NCBI GenBank assembly: GCA_024405875.1
Contig: JAKSOA010000001.1
Span: forward strand, 1-64,000
Direction of reading: 5' to 3'
DNA length: 64,000 nucleotides
From: Paludibacteraceae bacterium
Lineage (GTDB): Bacteria; Bacteroidota; Bacteroidia; Bacteroidales; Paludibacteraceae
The notes below the pieces were generated by a model. The model did no database searches, was not told the DNA's origin, and saw nothing but the letters and a program-made list of their open reading frames with translations. Position 1 is the first letter of the stretch, and every line of letters begins with the position of its first letter. The position numbers and the translations under genes are program-made. Shown here one piece after another: positions 43,218 through 53,188 of this stretch.

Positions 43218-45386
43218 ATGAGAAGATACAAATATATAGCACTTTCAGTTGCATTGAGCGTTTGCCTCACAACAATGGCAAGCAACAGTTCCGGTGACGC
43301 CAAATACTTGAAGCACGACTACGCAGGTGCCATCGTGGAATACCAGAAGAGTTTGAAAGACAGCACAAAGACCTCAGAAAAGGCTAAGAAGAAGGTTGCG
43401 TACGCTAAGTACAGAATAGGCGAATGCCACTCTTTCCTTAATGAGCCTGAAGAGGCTGTGGAGTATATAAGTGACGCCATAATATCAGGCTATGACAACG
43501 CTGAGGCATACCTCACATACGGCAAGAACCTACAGAAAATGGGTGAGTACAAACGAGCGAAAGCGGCATTTGATGAGTACGGCAGACTGAATCCGGGCGA
43601 CAAACGTACCAAAAACCTACAGAAATCATGCGAATTTGCAATGCGTCACAGTGCCAAAAACCCTATATCACCTGAGCAGGCTCTTGACGGCATAAACACA
43701 AGTGGTATGGAGTATGGAATAGGATACTACCAGAACGGATTAATGTATTCAACCAACACTCAAACGCCTAAAAAGGTTATTACAAATATGTACTACACTG
43801 ATTCCAATGACGGATACGCCTCTTCACGCCCCGTTGACAATATGATAAAGCAGAAGAGGGGGCAGAACATAGGCACATTTGCGGTGGATTCAGCAAACAA
43901 CACTCTGTATTACAGCCGTTGTTTGAGCAACGATGAGGAGAACTACTTCATTTATAAATCAGTTTATGATGACAAAAAGGGCAAGTGGAAGAGTAAAGGT
44001 GTGCTGCACATAGGCAACCGTCACACTAACGCCACTCACCCCGCCCTCTCACCTGACGGACGCAGACTCTACTTCACCTCAAACTGCAAAGGTGGTTACG
44101 GAGGCACTGACATCTGGTATATAGAGAAGAAAGCGAACGGCAAATGGAACCGCAAACCAGTGAACGCCGGCGCCATTGTGAACACTCCTGGTAATGAGGC
44201 GTTCCCTTACATCGTGGAAAACACCCTCATATTCGCATCAGATAATCAGGTGGGATTTGGAGGATATGACCTCTACTCAGCACAAATTGACGGAGCGGCA
44301 ATCTCAGGCGTGCAGAACCTGATGCGTCCTGTGAACTCATCATTTGATGATATTAACCTTATTGTATCTGAGAAGGCTAATGAGGCTTTCCTTGTGAGCA
44401 GCCGCAATCCTCAGAATAATGATGACATATACCGTTTTGAAGGCATATTCAGCAGTATGATGGTATCAGGACACGTTTATAACAAAAAGACAAACGAACC
44501 TATAGGCGACGCTCAGATTATAATAAACGGTATGGGCAAGAGCCAGACAGTGACAACAGATGTTGACGGCTACTACTACGCATTCATTGAGGCGGGTGAC
44601 TTCTACAAACTTATGGCAAGCGCCACAGGCTATCTCTCTGATATATCAATGATAAAGACAGAAAAGAGCACCATAGGCACATTCCCTGTTGAGGAGGATT
44701 TCTACCTCTCTCAGGCGGCTATGTCAATAAGCGGGCGTGTCTATGACCTTGAGACTAACGAGCCGTTCATAAATGAAGATGTATTCCTTCTTAAGAACGG
44801 CAATGTGATACAACAGACAAAGACAGATATAACAGGCCGCTACTTGTTCACTGACCTTGAGAACGGTCAGGAGTATCAAGTCAAGGTAAACAAACCTAAC
44901 TTCCTCACTATCAGTAGCAAGCCTTTCATTTATACAGAAGGTGACGGCAATAATAACAACTTTGACCTTGCATCAATAAGTTACAGCAAGGCGGCGGAGA
45001 AGGGTTATAAGTCAGATGAGACAGACGGCTTCCAAAGCGGACGAGAGATAGTTCTGAATGAGATTTACTACAACTTTGACAGTGCCACTCTTACCGCGGC
45101 GTCAAAGACCTCACTTGACCGCATAATAATGCTGCTTACATCTAATCCGTCTCTGAAACTTGAGTTTGGCTCTCATACTGACCTGCGTGGAACAGATGAG
45201 TACAACCTGAAACTCTCTGAAGAGAGAGCAAAGAGCGTGGTTACATATCTAGTCTCTAACGGCATAAGCGGAGCAAGATTAAGTTGGAAAGGATACGGAA
45301 AGAGCAAACCTATAATCAGCAACGCAGTTACTGAGGAGGAGCACAGGCTCAACCGAAGGACAACCTTCAAGATAATTAGTAATTAG
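43218..45386 (+). CDS. TPR-PD40-OmpA family protein (module B)
   Basis: The 722-residue protein has a signal peptide, TPR-like helices (about residues 25-145), a PD40-type propeller (about 160-400, with LSPDGRRLYFTSNCKGGYGG, cited here as RRLYFTSNCKGGYGGTDIW), and two carboxypeptidase-regulatory-like beta domains (about 415-590). It ends in an OmpA peptidoglycan-binding domain (YYNFDSATL, FGSHTDLRGTDEYN). This is the PorE/SprE-like layout that tethers T9SS parts to peptidoglycan. It starts 14 bases after the adhesin stop. Confidence 0.92.
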   Translation: MRRYKYIALSVALSVCLTTMASNSSGDAKYLKHDYAGAIVEYQKSLKDSTKTSEKAKKKVAYAKYRIGECHSFLNEPEEAVEYISDAIISGYDNAEAYLTYGKNLQKMGEYKRAKAAFDEYGRLNPGDKRTKNLQKSCEFAMRHSAKNPISPEQALDGINTSGMEYGIGYYQNGLMYSTNTQTPKKVITNMYYTDSNDGYASSRPVDNMIKQKRGQNIGTFAVDSANNTLYYSRCLSNDEENYFIYKSVYDDKKGKWKSKGVLHIGNRHTNATHPALSPDGRRLYFTSNCKGGYGGTDIWYIEKKANGKWNRKPVNAGAIVNTPGNEAFPYIVENTLIFASDNQVGFGGYDLYSAQIDGAAISGVQNLMRPVNSSFDDINLIVSEKANEAFLVSSRNPQNNDDIYRFEGIFSSMMVSGHVYNKKTNEPIGDAQIIINGMGKSQTVTTDVDGYYYAFIEAGDFYKLMASATGYLSDISMIKTEKSTIGTFPVEEDFYLSQAAMSISGRVYDLETNEPFINEDVFLLKNGNVIQQTKTDITGRYLFTDLENGQEYQVKVNKPNFLTISSKPFIYTEGDGNNNNFDLASISYSKAAEKGYKSDETDGFQSGREIVLNEIYYNFDSATLTAASKTSLDRIIMLLTSNPSLKLEFGSHTDLRGTDEYNLKLSEERAKSVVTYLVSNGISGARLSWKGYGKSKPIISNAVTEEEHRLNRRTTFKIISN

Positions 45387-45448
45387 TAATTAGTAATTAA
45401 CAATTAACAATTCACCGATTAACCGATTAACCAATTCACCAATTAACA
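45372..45448. repeat. Period-7 AATTAGT/AATTAAC array plus period-8 ACCGATTA array
   Basis: The AATTAGT units begin inside the last codons of the OmpA gene, run into AATTAAC units, and are followed by ACCGATTA, ACCGATTA, ACCAATTC, ACCAATTA with period 8. They fill the gap to porP. Confidence 0.75.
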
Positions 45449-45458
45449 ACATACTAAG

Positions 45459-46385
45459 ATGATAAAAAGGTTTAGCAAAATAGTATTGACATTATTAATA
45501 GTTCCGGCATCACTGCTGGCTCAAAGTGATGTACAAATAAGTAACTACCAACTTATTCGCACTTACTACAACCCTGCGTCAACAGGAGCGTCAATATTCG
45601 GTAACGTTACGGCACTCGCCCGTCATCAGTTTCTTGGATTTGAAGGAGCCCCTACAACCGGGCTTGTGACATTTGATATGCTTGCGCCAAGCATCAACTC
45701 CGGTTTCGGACTGTCATTGACTTACGATAAATTCGGACCGCTGCGTTCTTACAACGCCGTCATAAACTACGCCTACCACCTGAAGACTGGTGAGAACCAA
45801 TCACTCTCATTTGGCATAGCCGCAGGAGCACAGATACGCCAATATGACGCATCGGGGAACATATATGAGAACGCAGGTGACCCTACTGAGTATTATGACA
45901 AGGATACAAAGGTTAGACCTACATTCAACTTTGGTTTGGAGTATTGCCTTCAGAACTGGATTATAGGAGCGTCACTCACTAACATTCAAAGTTATTTCTA
46001 CAAACAGGATTTAAGATTCCCGAATGTTAACTACTACCTCTACACCAAATATAAATTTGAGGTGGGACGCTATTGGGACATTATCCCCGGAATTGCGGCG
46101 CACTATGACCACTGTACTGTGAATGAAGAGATTAACCTTACCATTCAATACACAAAACTTCTCTGGTTTGGAGCCGCTTACAGAATGAGTGACTGTTTCA
46201 AATCTGAGAGCATTGTGCCTTACATTGGTTTCAATATAACAGATTACGTACGTCTTGGATATGCCTACGACTACAACCTTACACAACTGAACAAATACAA
46301 CAAAGGTTCCCACGAGTTGTTCCTGACCATCAGATTCAAGACAACAGGAGACACATTCAAAACCCCAAGATTTGCAGAGTGGTAA
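45459..46385 (+). CDS. PorP/SprF family outer-membrane protein (module B)
   Basis: The 308-residue protein has a signal peptide ending LLAQ. The diagnostic N-terminal motif is VQISNYQLIRTYYNPASTG, and beta-barrel strands end at TGDTFKTPRFAEW. It pairs with the adhesin at 40789. It differs clearly from the module A protein at 9211, so the two modules are not a recent duplication. Confidence 0.93.
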   Translation: MIKRFSKIVLTLLIVPASLLAQSDVQISNYQLIRTYYNPASTGASIFGNVTALARHQFLGFEGAPTTGLVTFDMLAPSINSGFGLSLTYDKFGPLRSYNAVINYAYHLKTGENQSLSFGIAAGAQIRQYDASGNIYENAGDPTEYYDKDTKVRPTFNFGLEYCLQNWIIGASLTNIQSYFYKQDLRFPNVNYYLYTKYKFEVGRYWDIIPGIAAHYDHCTVNEEINLTIQYTKLLWFGAAYRMSDCFKSESIVPYIGFNITDYVRLGYAYDYNLTQLNKYNKGSHELFLTIRFKTTGDTFKTPRFAEW

Positions 46386-48178
46386 TGAAGGAGAACGCAG
46401 AGATAGAGGCAAGATTCCAGCAACTGCTTGATGAGTATATGGCTTCACGCCATAGCAAGAAGCAGGATATTATAATCAAGGCATTCAATTTTGCGAAAAA
46501 GGCTCACGAGGGCATACGCCGTATGTCAGGGGAGCCCTATATATGCCACCCTCTTGAAGTGGCTATGATTTGCTGCAAGGAGATTGGTTTAGGTTCCACA
46601 TCTATTTGTGCCGCCCTTCTCCACGATGTTACTGAAGACACGGAATACACAGTTGAGGATATAGGCAACCTCTTTGGCAAGAAGGTTGGAGAGATAGTTG
46701 CGGGTATGGAGAAAATTTCCGGTGGCATATTCGGAGAGAAGGCGCAGGAGCAGTCTGAGAATATGAGCAAATTTGTAATCTCTATGTCAGAGGACATAAG
46801 AGTGATACTCATTAAAATTGCAGACCGGCTCAACAATATGCGTGAACTTGACGAGCAACCCACAAACAAACAATATAAGATTGTGGGTGAGACTGAGTTT
46901 ATTTATGCCCCACTTGCCCATAGATTAGGACTATTCTCCATTAAGAATGAACTTGAGAATCTCTGTTTCAAGTACAACTTCCCGAATGAGTATAAGGCTA
47001 TAGAGGAGAGGCTGATTGCCGAGACTGACAAACGCATTGAGTTCTACAATAAATTCACACAACCCATAATTGAGGGTCTGAATGAGGCTGGCATAGTATA
47101 TAACCTGAAAAAGAGGATTAAGTCACCCCACTCCATTTTCAAAAAGATGCAGGTTAAGAACATTCCTTTTGAAGAGGTCTATGATATTATGGGCTCACGC
47201 ATAGTGTTTGACCCTGCTCCCGGCGAGGACGAGAAACTTGAGTGCTGGAAGCTATACAACATAATAACAAACATCTACAAACCACACCCTAACCGCACCA
47301 GAGACTGGGTGAGCAATCCTAAAGCAACTGGATATGAGGCTCTGCACGTAACAGTTATGGGTCCTGAGGGCTATTGGATTGAGGTTCAGATACGCAGCCG
47401 CCGTATGGATGACATAGCGGAGAAGGGACTTGCAGCACACTGGAACTACAAAAAAGACTACTCATCATCTGAGAACATTATTGAGGAGTGGCTCAACACC
47501 GTAAATGAGTTGCTTAAGAACCCCGATACGGACGCAATGCACTTTCTTGACAACTTCAAGATAACGCAATATGAGTCTGAGTTCTTTGTATTCACCCCTA
47601 AAGGTGACATTAAATCTGTTATAGCACACTCAACAGCACTTGACTTTGCCTTTGCCATACATTCTGACATAGGCTACCACGCCATCGGGGCTAAAGTAAA
47701 CGGCAAACTTGTTCCGTTGAACTATGAACTGCACAGCGGAGACCAGGTTGAGATTCTTACCGCTGAGAACCAATTTCCTAAAGAGGAGTGGCTCAAATAT
47801 GTGCTCACGGCACGTGCCAAAGATAAGATTATAACCGCCCTGAAACACACGCAAAACCAGAAACAAGAGAGTACAAGCCTTTTGAAATGGGTTCCTTGGA
47901 TTGGCAAAAGCAAGAACAGCGGTGGAAATGAGGAACTTTTTGTAACACACATAGATATAAAAGGTATAGAACGCAAGAAACTACTGCTTGATATAATTAA
48001 AAAGATTACCGACACGCTTGACGCCAACATTGAGAAGATGAGTGTTGAGTCAAGTGACGGAATCCTTAACGCAAGCGTCAGCATCTACTTCAAAAAGGCT
48101 GATGACATAACTAAACTGTTTGATGACCTCAAGAAAATTGACGGAGTTGAGAGCGTTACAAGCATCGGGGCAAAATAA
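46385..48178 (+). CDS. rel: RelA/SpoT (p)ppGpp synthetase/hydrolase, compact form
   Basis: This stringent-response enzyme has 597 residues from ATG 46385; a GTG two codons earlier is less likely. The HD hydrolase domain has HPLE (55-58) and HDVTED (80-85), so hydrolysis looks intact. The synthetase domain has NPKATGYEALHVTVMGP and WIEVQIRSRRMDDIAEKG. A TGS domain (FVFTPKGDIKSVI) follows and an ACT-like domain ends the protein (about 525-597). Bifunctional Rel proteins are usually about 730 residues. Here the helical and zinc-finger or RIS region between TGS and ACT is mostly missing. Confidence 0.93.
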   Translation: MKENAEIEARFQQLLDEYMASRHSKKQDIIIKAFNFAKKAHEGIRRMSGEPYICHPLEVAMICCKEIGLGSTSICAALLHDVTEDTEYTVEDIGNLFGKKVGEIVAGMEKISGGIFGEKAQEQSENMSKFVISMSEDIRVILIKIADRLNNMRELDEQPTNKQYKIVGETEFIYAPLAHRLGLFSIKNELENLCFKYNFPNEYKAIEERLIAETDKRIEFYNKFTQPIIEGLNEAGIVYNLKKRIKSPHSIFKKMQVKNIPFEEVYDIMGSRIVFDPAPGEDEKLECWKLYNIITNIYKPHPNRTRDWVSNPKATGYEALHVTVMGPEGYWIEVQIRSRRMDDIAEKGLAAHWNYKKDYSSSENIIEEWLNTVNELLKNPDTDAMHFLDNFKITQYESEFFVFTPKGDIKSVIAHSTALDFAFAIHSDIGYHAIGAKVNGKLVPLNYELHSGDQVEILTAENQFPKEEWLKYVLTARAKDKIITALKHTQNQKQESTSLLKWVPWIGKSKNSGGNEELFVTHIDIKGIERKKLLLDIIKKITDTLDANIEKMSVESSDGILNASVSIYFKKADDITKLFDDLKKIDGVESVTSIGAK

Positions 48179-50263
48179 ATGAACAGACACATTTTAATAA
48201 CACTATTTTTAAGTTTAAGTATGAGTATGGTTGGCAACCCTATTCTCAAAGAGGGTTTTATTGAGTTTTCAAAAATAAAGACGGAGGATTACACAGACGC
48301 CTTTGAACGTGGGTTGAAAGAGCAGGATAAGAACATTGCAGACATCGTGGGACAGAAGGAGCCGCCTACATTTGAGAATACAATAGTGGCTCTTGAATAC
48401 TCGGCAGAGACGCTTGACAAGGTTTGCAACATACTCTTCAACCTTACAGAGGCGAATACAAATGACGCACTTGACGCACTTGCACAAAAATACAGCCCAA
48501 TACTAACAAAGAAGAACAGTGAGATAATGCAGAATGAGGCTCTGTTCAAGCGTGTCAAAAGCGTCTATGACTCAAGAGAGAGCCTGAACCTTGACGCAGA
48601 GGAGAGAAAACTGCTTGAAGAGACCTATATCTCTTTTGTGCGTTCCGGAGCGAACCTCAATGCTGATGACAAGGCTCGCTTCGCCGAACTGTCAACAGAA
48701 CTGAGCACGCTGACACTTCAGTTCAGCCAGAATGTGCTGAAAGAGACAAACTCATTCTCAATGCAATTCAAAAATGCCTCAGAACTTGCCGGGTTACCAG
48801 ATTATGAACTTGACGCCGCGGCACATAGAGCAAAAGAGATAGGAGAAGATGGATATGTTGTAAATCTTACAATGCCAAGTTACTTCGCCTTTATGAAATT
48901 TGCCGACAACAGGGAACTACGCAAGAAACTATATATAAAATATAGTGGCAAGGGTAACAGAGGCGGAGAGAATGACAACACACACATAGTTGAGCAAATT
49001 GTATGCAAGCGTTTGGAGAAGGCACGCATAATGGGCAATGAGTGTTTCGCAGACCAGAAACTGGAACGCACAATGGCTGAGAACAAGGAGAGTGTTTACA
49101 ATCTTCTTGACAACCTCTATGACAACTATATGCCCAAAGCACGTGAGGAGATGGATGAACTCACACAGTACGCCCGCCGCATATCAGGCGACAGCACATT
49201 TGTCATAGAACCGTGGGACTGGGCATACTACAGTGAGAAACTCAAAGAGGAGAAATATGATTTGAATGAAGGAATGGTCAAGCCCTATTTTGAACTTGGC
49301 AGAGTTAAGAAGGGAGTATTCTCACTTGCCGGCAAACTATACGGTCTGCACTTCACCTTAAATAATAATATAGACCGTTATCACCCCGATGTAGAGGTGT
49401 ATGATGTTACAGACAACGATGGCAACTATATAGCCACATTCTACGCTGACTTTTTTCCACGAGCGTCAAAGCAGGGAGGAGCCTGGATGACAGAGTTCCG
49501 TGGCGAACGCACGGTAAACGGCGTAAGTGAGCGTCCGTACATATCAATAGTCACAAACTTCAGCATTCCTACAGACACAACACCTTCACTGCTCACATTC
49601 GGGGAGGTTACAACACTGCTTCACGAATTCGGGCACGCTCTACACGGAATGCTCGCCAACACAAAATACCGCTCACTAAGCGGAACAAACGTCTATCGGG
49701 ACTTTGTGGAACTGCCGTCACAAATTATGGAGAACTTTGCCTACGAGCAGTGTTTCCTTGATGAGGTGGCTATACACTACCAGACAGGAGAGAAGATACC
49801 CGCTGAACTTATACAGAAGTTACGTGATACAGAGAACTACCACATAGCATACGCCTGCATAAGGCAACTTAACTTCGGATACCTTGATATGGCTTGGCAC
49901 ACAATAACAGAACCCTGGCACATTTCAGGTAACGCCACCGTTGAATCATTTGAGCGCAAGGCGTGTGAGAAGACATCACTGATGGAACCCCTTGAAGGCA
50001 CCTGTGTAAGCACCGCATTCGGTCACATATTCTCAGGCGGCTATGCTGCCGGCTACTACAGTTATAAGTGGGCGGAAGTACTTGACGCTGACGCATTTGC
50101 GCTATTCAAAGAGAACGGGGTTCTAAACCCTGAGACAGCACTGAAATTCAAGAGACTGCTTCAGGCTGGAGGTACCGTTCACCCTATGACACTATACCTT
50201 CAGTTCCGCGGACAAAAACCCACAGTAGAAGCACTTTTGAAACGAAACGGAATAAGATATTAA
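48179..50263 (+). CDS. dcp: M3-family peptidyl-dipeptidase (Dcp-like)
   Basis: This zinc metallopeptidase removes dipeptides from peptide C-termini. The 694-residue protein has the zinc motif LLHEFGHALHGML about two thirds along, and downstream ELPSQIMENFAYE supplies the third zinc ligand. The start MNRHILITLFLSLSMSMVGN looks like a signal peptide, so it may act in the periplasm. The ATG follows the rel stop with no gap, so the two genes are coupled. Confidence 0.93.
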   Translation: MNRHILITLFLSLSMSMVGNPILKEGFIEFSKIKTEDYTDAFERGLKEQDKNIADIVGQKEPPTFENTIVALEYSAETLDKVCNILFNLTEANTNDALDALAQKYSPILTKKNSEIMQNEALFKRVKSVYDSRESLNLDAEERKLLEETYISFVRSGANLNADDKARFAELSTELSTLTLQFSQNVLKETNSFSMQFKNASELAGLPDYELDAAAHRAKEIGEDGYVVNLTMPSYFAFMKFADNRELRKKLYIKYSGKGNRGGENDNTHIVEQIVCKRLEKARIMGNECFADQKLERTMAENKESVYNLLDNLYDNYMPKAREEMDELTQYARRISGDSTFVIEPWDWAYYSEKLKEEKYDLNEGMVKPYFELGRVKKGVFSLAGKLYGLHFTLNNNIDRYHPDVEVYDVTDNDGNYIATFYADFFPRASKQGGAWMTEFRGERTVNGVSERPYISIVTNFSIPTDTTPSLLTFGEVTTLLHEFGHALHGMLANTKYRSLSGTNVYRDFVELPSQIMENFAYEQCFLDEVAIHYQTGEKIPAELIQKLRDTENYHIAYACIRQLNFGYLDMAWHTITEPWHISGNATVESFERKACEKTSLMEPLEGTCVSTAFGHIFSGGYAAGYYSYKWAEVLDADAFALFKENGVLNPETALKFKRLLQAGGTVHPMTLYLQFRGQKPTVEALLKRNGIRY

Positions 50264-50314
50264 CAATTATCTCATTTTTTGGGAAATGTTAGCGTCTATT
50301 TCTCAAAAAAAAAT

Positions 50315-50322
50315 TACCTTTG
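50315..50322 (+). promoter_or_regulatory. Promoter -7 box of glgP
   Basis: TACCTTTG, 58 bases before the ATG, is preceded by an A-rich tract. The upstream box is not clear. Confidence 0.6.
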
Positions 50323-50380
50323 CGTTCGTGCAATTTTTGAGGCACCTGATAAGAATCAACTTAAACTAACTTAATAAGAG

Positions 50381-52945
50381 ATGAAACTACAAGTAAGCAA
50401 TGCCAACTATCCTAATTGGCGTCCCGTAACAGTGAAGTTCCAGATTCCTAAGGCTTTTGACAAGTTATTGGAACTTAGTAACAACCTATGGTGGGTTTGG
50501 AATGATGATGCAATTGACCTCTTCACAGAGATGAACCCACAACTATGGAATGAGTGTCAGGGCAACCCTGTACTGCTAATCCAGAAACTTAAGAGTGAGG
50601 ATTTCAACGCTCTTGCAAAGAACACCGCCTTTATGGCTAAACTGGATCAGGTTTACACTGAGTTTAAGGCTTATATGGCTGTAAAACCAACTAAATCAGT
50701 ACCATCTGTAGCATACTTCTCAATGGAGTATGGACTTACATCAGTAATTAAAATATACTCTGGCGGTCTTGGCGTTCTTGCCGGTGACTATTTGAAAGAG
50801 GCAAGTGACTGTGCTGTTGATATGACAGCAATAGGCTTCCTGTACCGCTACGGTTACTTCACACAGTCACTCTCAATGAACGGTGAGCAGATTGCAGTTT
50901 ATGACGCACAGGCTTTTGACACACTTCCAATGGAGCGTGTGACAGACAAGGCTGGCAACATTGTAAAGATTGCGGTTCCTTATCCGGGACGCAACATCAT
51001 AGCACAACTATGGAGAGTTAAGGTAGGCCGTGTTGACCTCATTCTTCTTGACACAGACATAGAGGAGAACAGTGAGCAAGACCGCACTCTTACATATCAC
51101 CTCTATGGTGGTGACAATGAGCACCGCTTGAAACAGGAGATTCTTCTTGGTATTGGCGGTATCTACGCTCTTAACGCTCTTGGCATTAAGAAAGATATCT
51201 ACCACTGCAATGAGGGTCACGCCGCATTCCTTAATGTTCAACGTCTGCTTGACCTTATGAAGGGAGAGGGCTTGAACTTCAATGAGGCTCTTGAGGTTGT
51301 ACGCGCATCAGGACTCTTCACAACTCACACTCCTGTTCCTGCAGGTCACGACAAATTTGACGAGCAGATGTTCCAACACTATATGAACGGTTTCGCAAAT
51401 GAACTCGGACTCTCTTGGTCAGACTTTATGAATATGGGTCGTGAGGTTCCAGGAGACCTTACAGAGAAGTTCTCTGTTACAGTATTCGCTTGCAACACCT
51501 GTCAAGAGGTTAACGGCGTAAGTTGGCTCCACGGCAAAGTTTCACAAAAGATGTTCAAGAAGATTTGGGACGGTTACTTCCCAGATGAACTACACGTAAG
51601 TTGGGTTACCAACGGCGTTCACTACCCAACTTGGGCAAGAAAAGAGTGGAAGGAACTTCACAAGAAATACTTTGGAGAGAAATTCCTCTCAGACCAATCA
51701 AATCTCGCACATTGGGAAGGCATCTACAATGTACCCGATGAAGAGATTTGGAAAATACGCACACAACTTAAGAGCGGTCTCATAGACTACATTAAGACAA
51801 GATTCGCCCAAAGTTGGCTTCAAAATCAAGGAGACCCTTCACGTATTGTTAAGATTATGGGTAAAATCAACCCTAACGCTCTTACAATTGGTTTCGGTCG
51901 TAGATTTGCAACATACAAGCGCGCACACCTTCTGTTCACAGACCTTGAGCGTCTTGAGAAGATTGTGAACAACCCTGCCCGTCCAGTTCAATTCATATTC
52001 ACAGGTAAGGCTCACCCGGCAGACGCAGGTGGTCAGAAACTTATCCAGAACATTATTGAGATTTCACGTCGTCCTGAGTTCCTTGGCAAGATTATATTCC
52101 TTGAGAACTATGATATGGCTCTTGCAAAGAGACTTATCTCTGGTGTTGATATTTGGTTGAACACACCTACACGTCCGCTTGAGGCATCAGGTACATCTGG
52201 TGAGAAGGCTCAGATGAACGGTGTCCTTAACTTCTCAGTACTTGACGGCTGGTGGTATGAGGGTTACAAGAAAGACGCAGGCTGGGCTCTTACAGATAAG
52301 CGCACCTACACATATCAGCCACACCAAGACCAACTTGACGCCGCTACAATCTACTCAATGCTTGAGAATGAGATTATTCCTCTATACTTTGATTTCAACT
52401 CATCTGGTTTCTCACCACGTTGGATTCAATTCATAAAGAACTCATTTGCTAAGATTACTCCTACATACACCACAAAGCGTATGCTTGATGACTACATTGA
52501 GCGTTTCTACAGCAAGCAAGGCAAGCGTGTCAAAGCTCTTAAGGCTTCTAACTATGCCAAGGCTAAAGAGATTGTCGCTTGGAAGGAGAAAGTGGCATCT
52601 GTATGGGACGACATAGAGATTACAGATGTACAGCTCTCTGAGCAGTTCACAAATGTAGTCTCATCTGCAAACAAGTACAACAGCACAGTTACAATTGATG
52701 TTAAAGATCCAACGTTGGTTAACAGTTTTGGTGTTGAGTATGTATGCACACAGATGGTTGACGGTGTTGACCAACTGTACCGTACACTTGAGTATGACCA
52801 GGTAAAGGTTGAGGGAACAAAGGTTACATTCCAACTCGTTGACTCTCCTATGAGCAGCGGTTCATTCAAATGCGCCTTCCGTCTCTTCCCAAAGAACGCA
52901 GACCTTCCACACCGTATGGACTTCTGCTATGTTCGCTGGTTTTAA
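50381..52945 (+). CDS. glgP: Alpha-glucan (glycogen) phosphorylase
   Basis: It releases glucose 1-phosphate from glycogen or maltodextrin. The 854-residue protein belongs to the short alpha-glucan phosphorylase type with an N-terminal DUF3417-like region. Motifs: GGLGVLAGDYLKEASDC, IYHCNEGHAAFLN, GLFTTHTPVPAGHDKF, and LNTPTRPLEASGTSGEKA, which contains the expected PLP-binding Lys. It stands alone with its own promoter and a strong terminator. Together with the glycogen synthase (17656) and pullulanase (60657) it completes a glycogen turnover set. Confidence 0.95.
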   Translation: MKLQVSNANYPNWRPVTVKFQIPKAFDKLLELSNNLWWVWNDDAIDLFTEMNPQLWNECQGNPVLLIQKLKSEDFNALAKNTAFMAKLDQVYTEFKAYMAVKPTKSVPSVAYFSMEYGLTSVIKIYSGGLGVLAGDYLKEASDCAVDMTAIGFLYRYGYFTQSLSMNGEQIAVYDAQAFDTLPMERVTDKAGNIVKIAVPYPGRNIIAQLWRVKVGRVDLILLDTDIEENSEQDRTLTYHLYGGDNEHRLKQEILLGIGGIYALNALGIKKDIYHCNEGHAAFLNVQRLLDLMKGEGLNFNEALEVVRASGLFTTHTPVPAGHDKFDEQMFQHYMNGFANELGLSWSDFMNMGREVPGDLTEKFSVTVFACNTCQEVNGVSWLHGKVSQKMFKKIWDGYFPDELHVSWVTNGVHYPTWARKEWKELHKKYFGEKFLSDQSNLAHWEGIYNVPDEEIWKIRTQLKSGLIDYIKTRFAQSWLQNQGDPSRIVKIMGKINPNALTIGFGRRFATYKRAHLLFTDLERLEKIVNNPARPVQFIFTGKAHPADAGGQKLIQNIIEISRRPEFLGKIIFLENYDMALAKRLISGVDIWLNTPTRPLEASGTSGEKAQMNGVLNFSVLDGWWYEGYKKDAGWALTDKRTYTYQPHQDQLDAATIYSMLENEIIPLYFDFNSSGFSPRWIQFIKNSFAKITPTYTTKRMLDDYIERFYSKQGKRVKALKASNYAKAKEIVAWKEKVASVWDDIEITDVQLSEQFTNVVSSANKYNSTVTIDVKDPTLVNSFGVEYVCTQMVDGVDQLYRTLEYDQVKVEGTKVTFQLVDSPMSSGSFKCAFRLFPKNADLPHRMDFCYVRWF

Positions 52946-52986
52946 TTGCTGACGCAATTAAAACATATTCAATAAGAAATAAGCAT

Positions 52987-53024
52987 AAAATACCCCGATG
53001 TCAATAATGGCATCGGGGTATTTT
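52987..53024 (+). terminator. Terminator of glgP
   Basis: AAAATACCCCGATG and its exact inverse complement form a perfect 14-bp stem around a 10-base loop, ending in TTTT. It could act in both directions. Confidence 0.88.
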
Positions 53025-53055
53025 GCGTTATAACCCCCGCTACAGCCTTAAAAGT

Positions 53056-53090
53056 GTGAACTAATAGTTCACTGTGAACGCCTTGTTCAC
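53056..53090. promoter_or_regulatory. Two tandem GTGAAC-N5-GTTCAC dyads
   Basis: GTGAACTAATAGTTCAC (53056-53072) and GTGAACGCCTTGTTCAC (53074-53090) share both arms and differ only in the 5-base centre. They lie 33 bases before the TAAATTTG box of the next transcript, a good place for a dimeric regulator. They could instead be a repeat element. The inverse arrangement GTTCAC...GTGAAC occurs at 129-146. Confidence 0.5.
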
Positions 53091-53122
53091 GCACATTTCA
53101 AAAGTCTCCACTCTGTATTAGT

Positions 53123-53130
53123 TAAATTTG
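53123..53130 (+). promoter_or_regulatory. Promoter -7 box of the small-peptide/FISUMP operon
   Basis: TAAATTTG, 59 bases before the small ORF ATG. Confidence 0.55.
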
Positions 53131-53188
53131 CACCCATACTTTGAATGAATACATAATAATCACAAATAATAACTTAAATCAATCAAAA

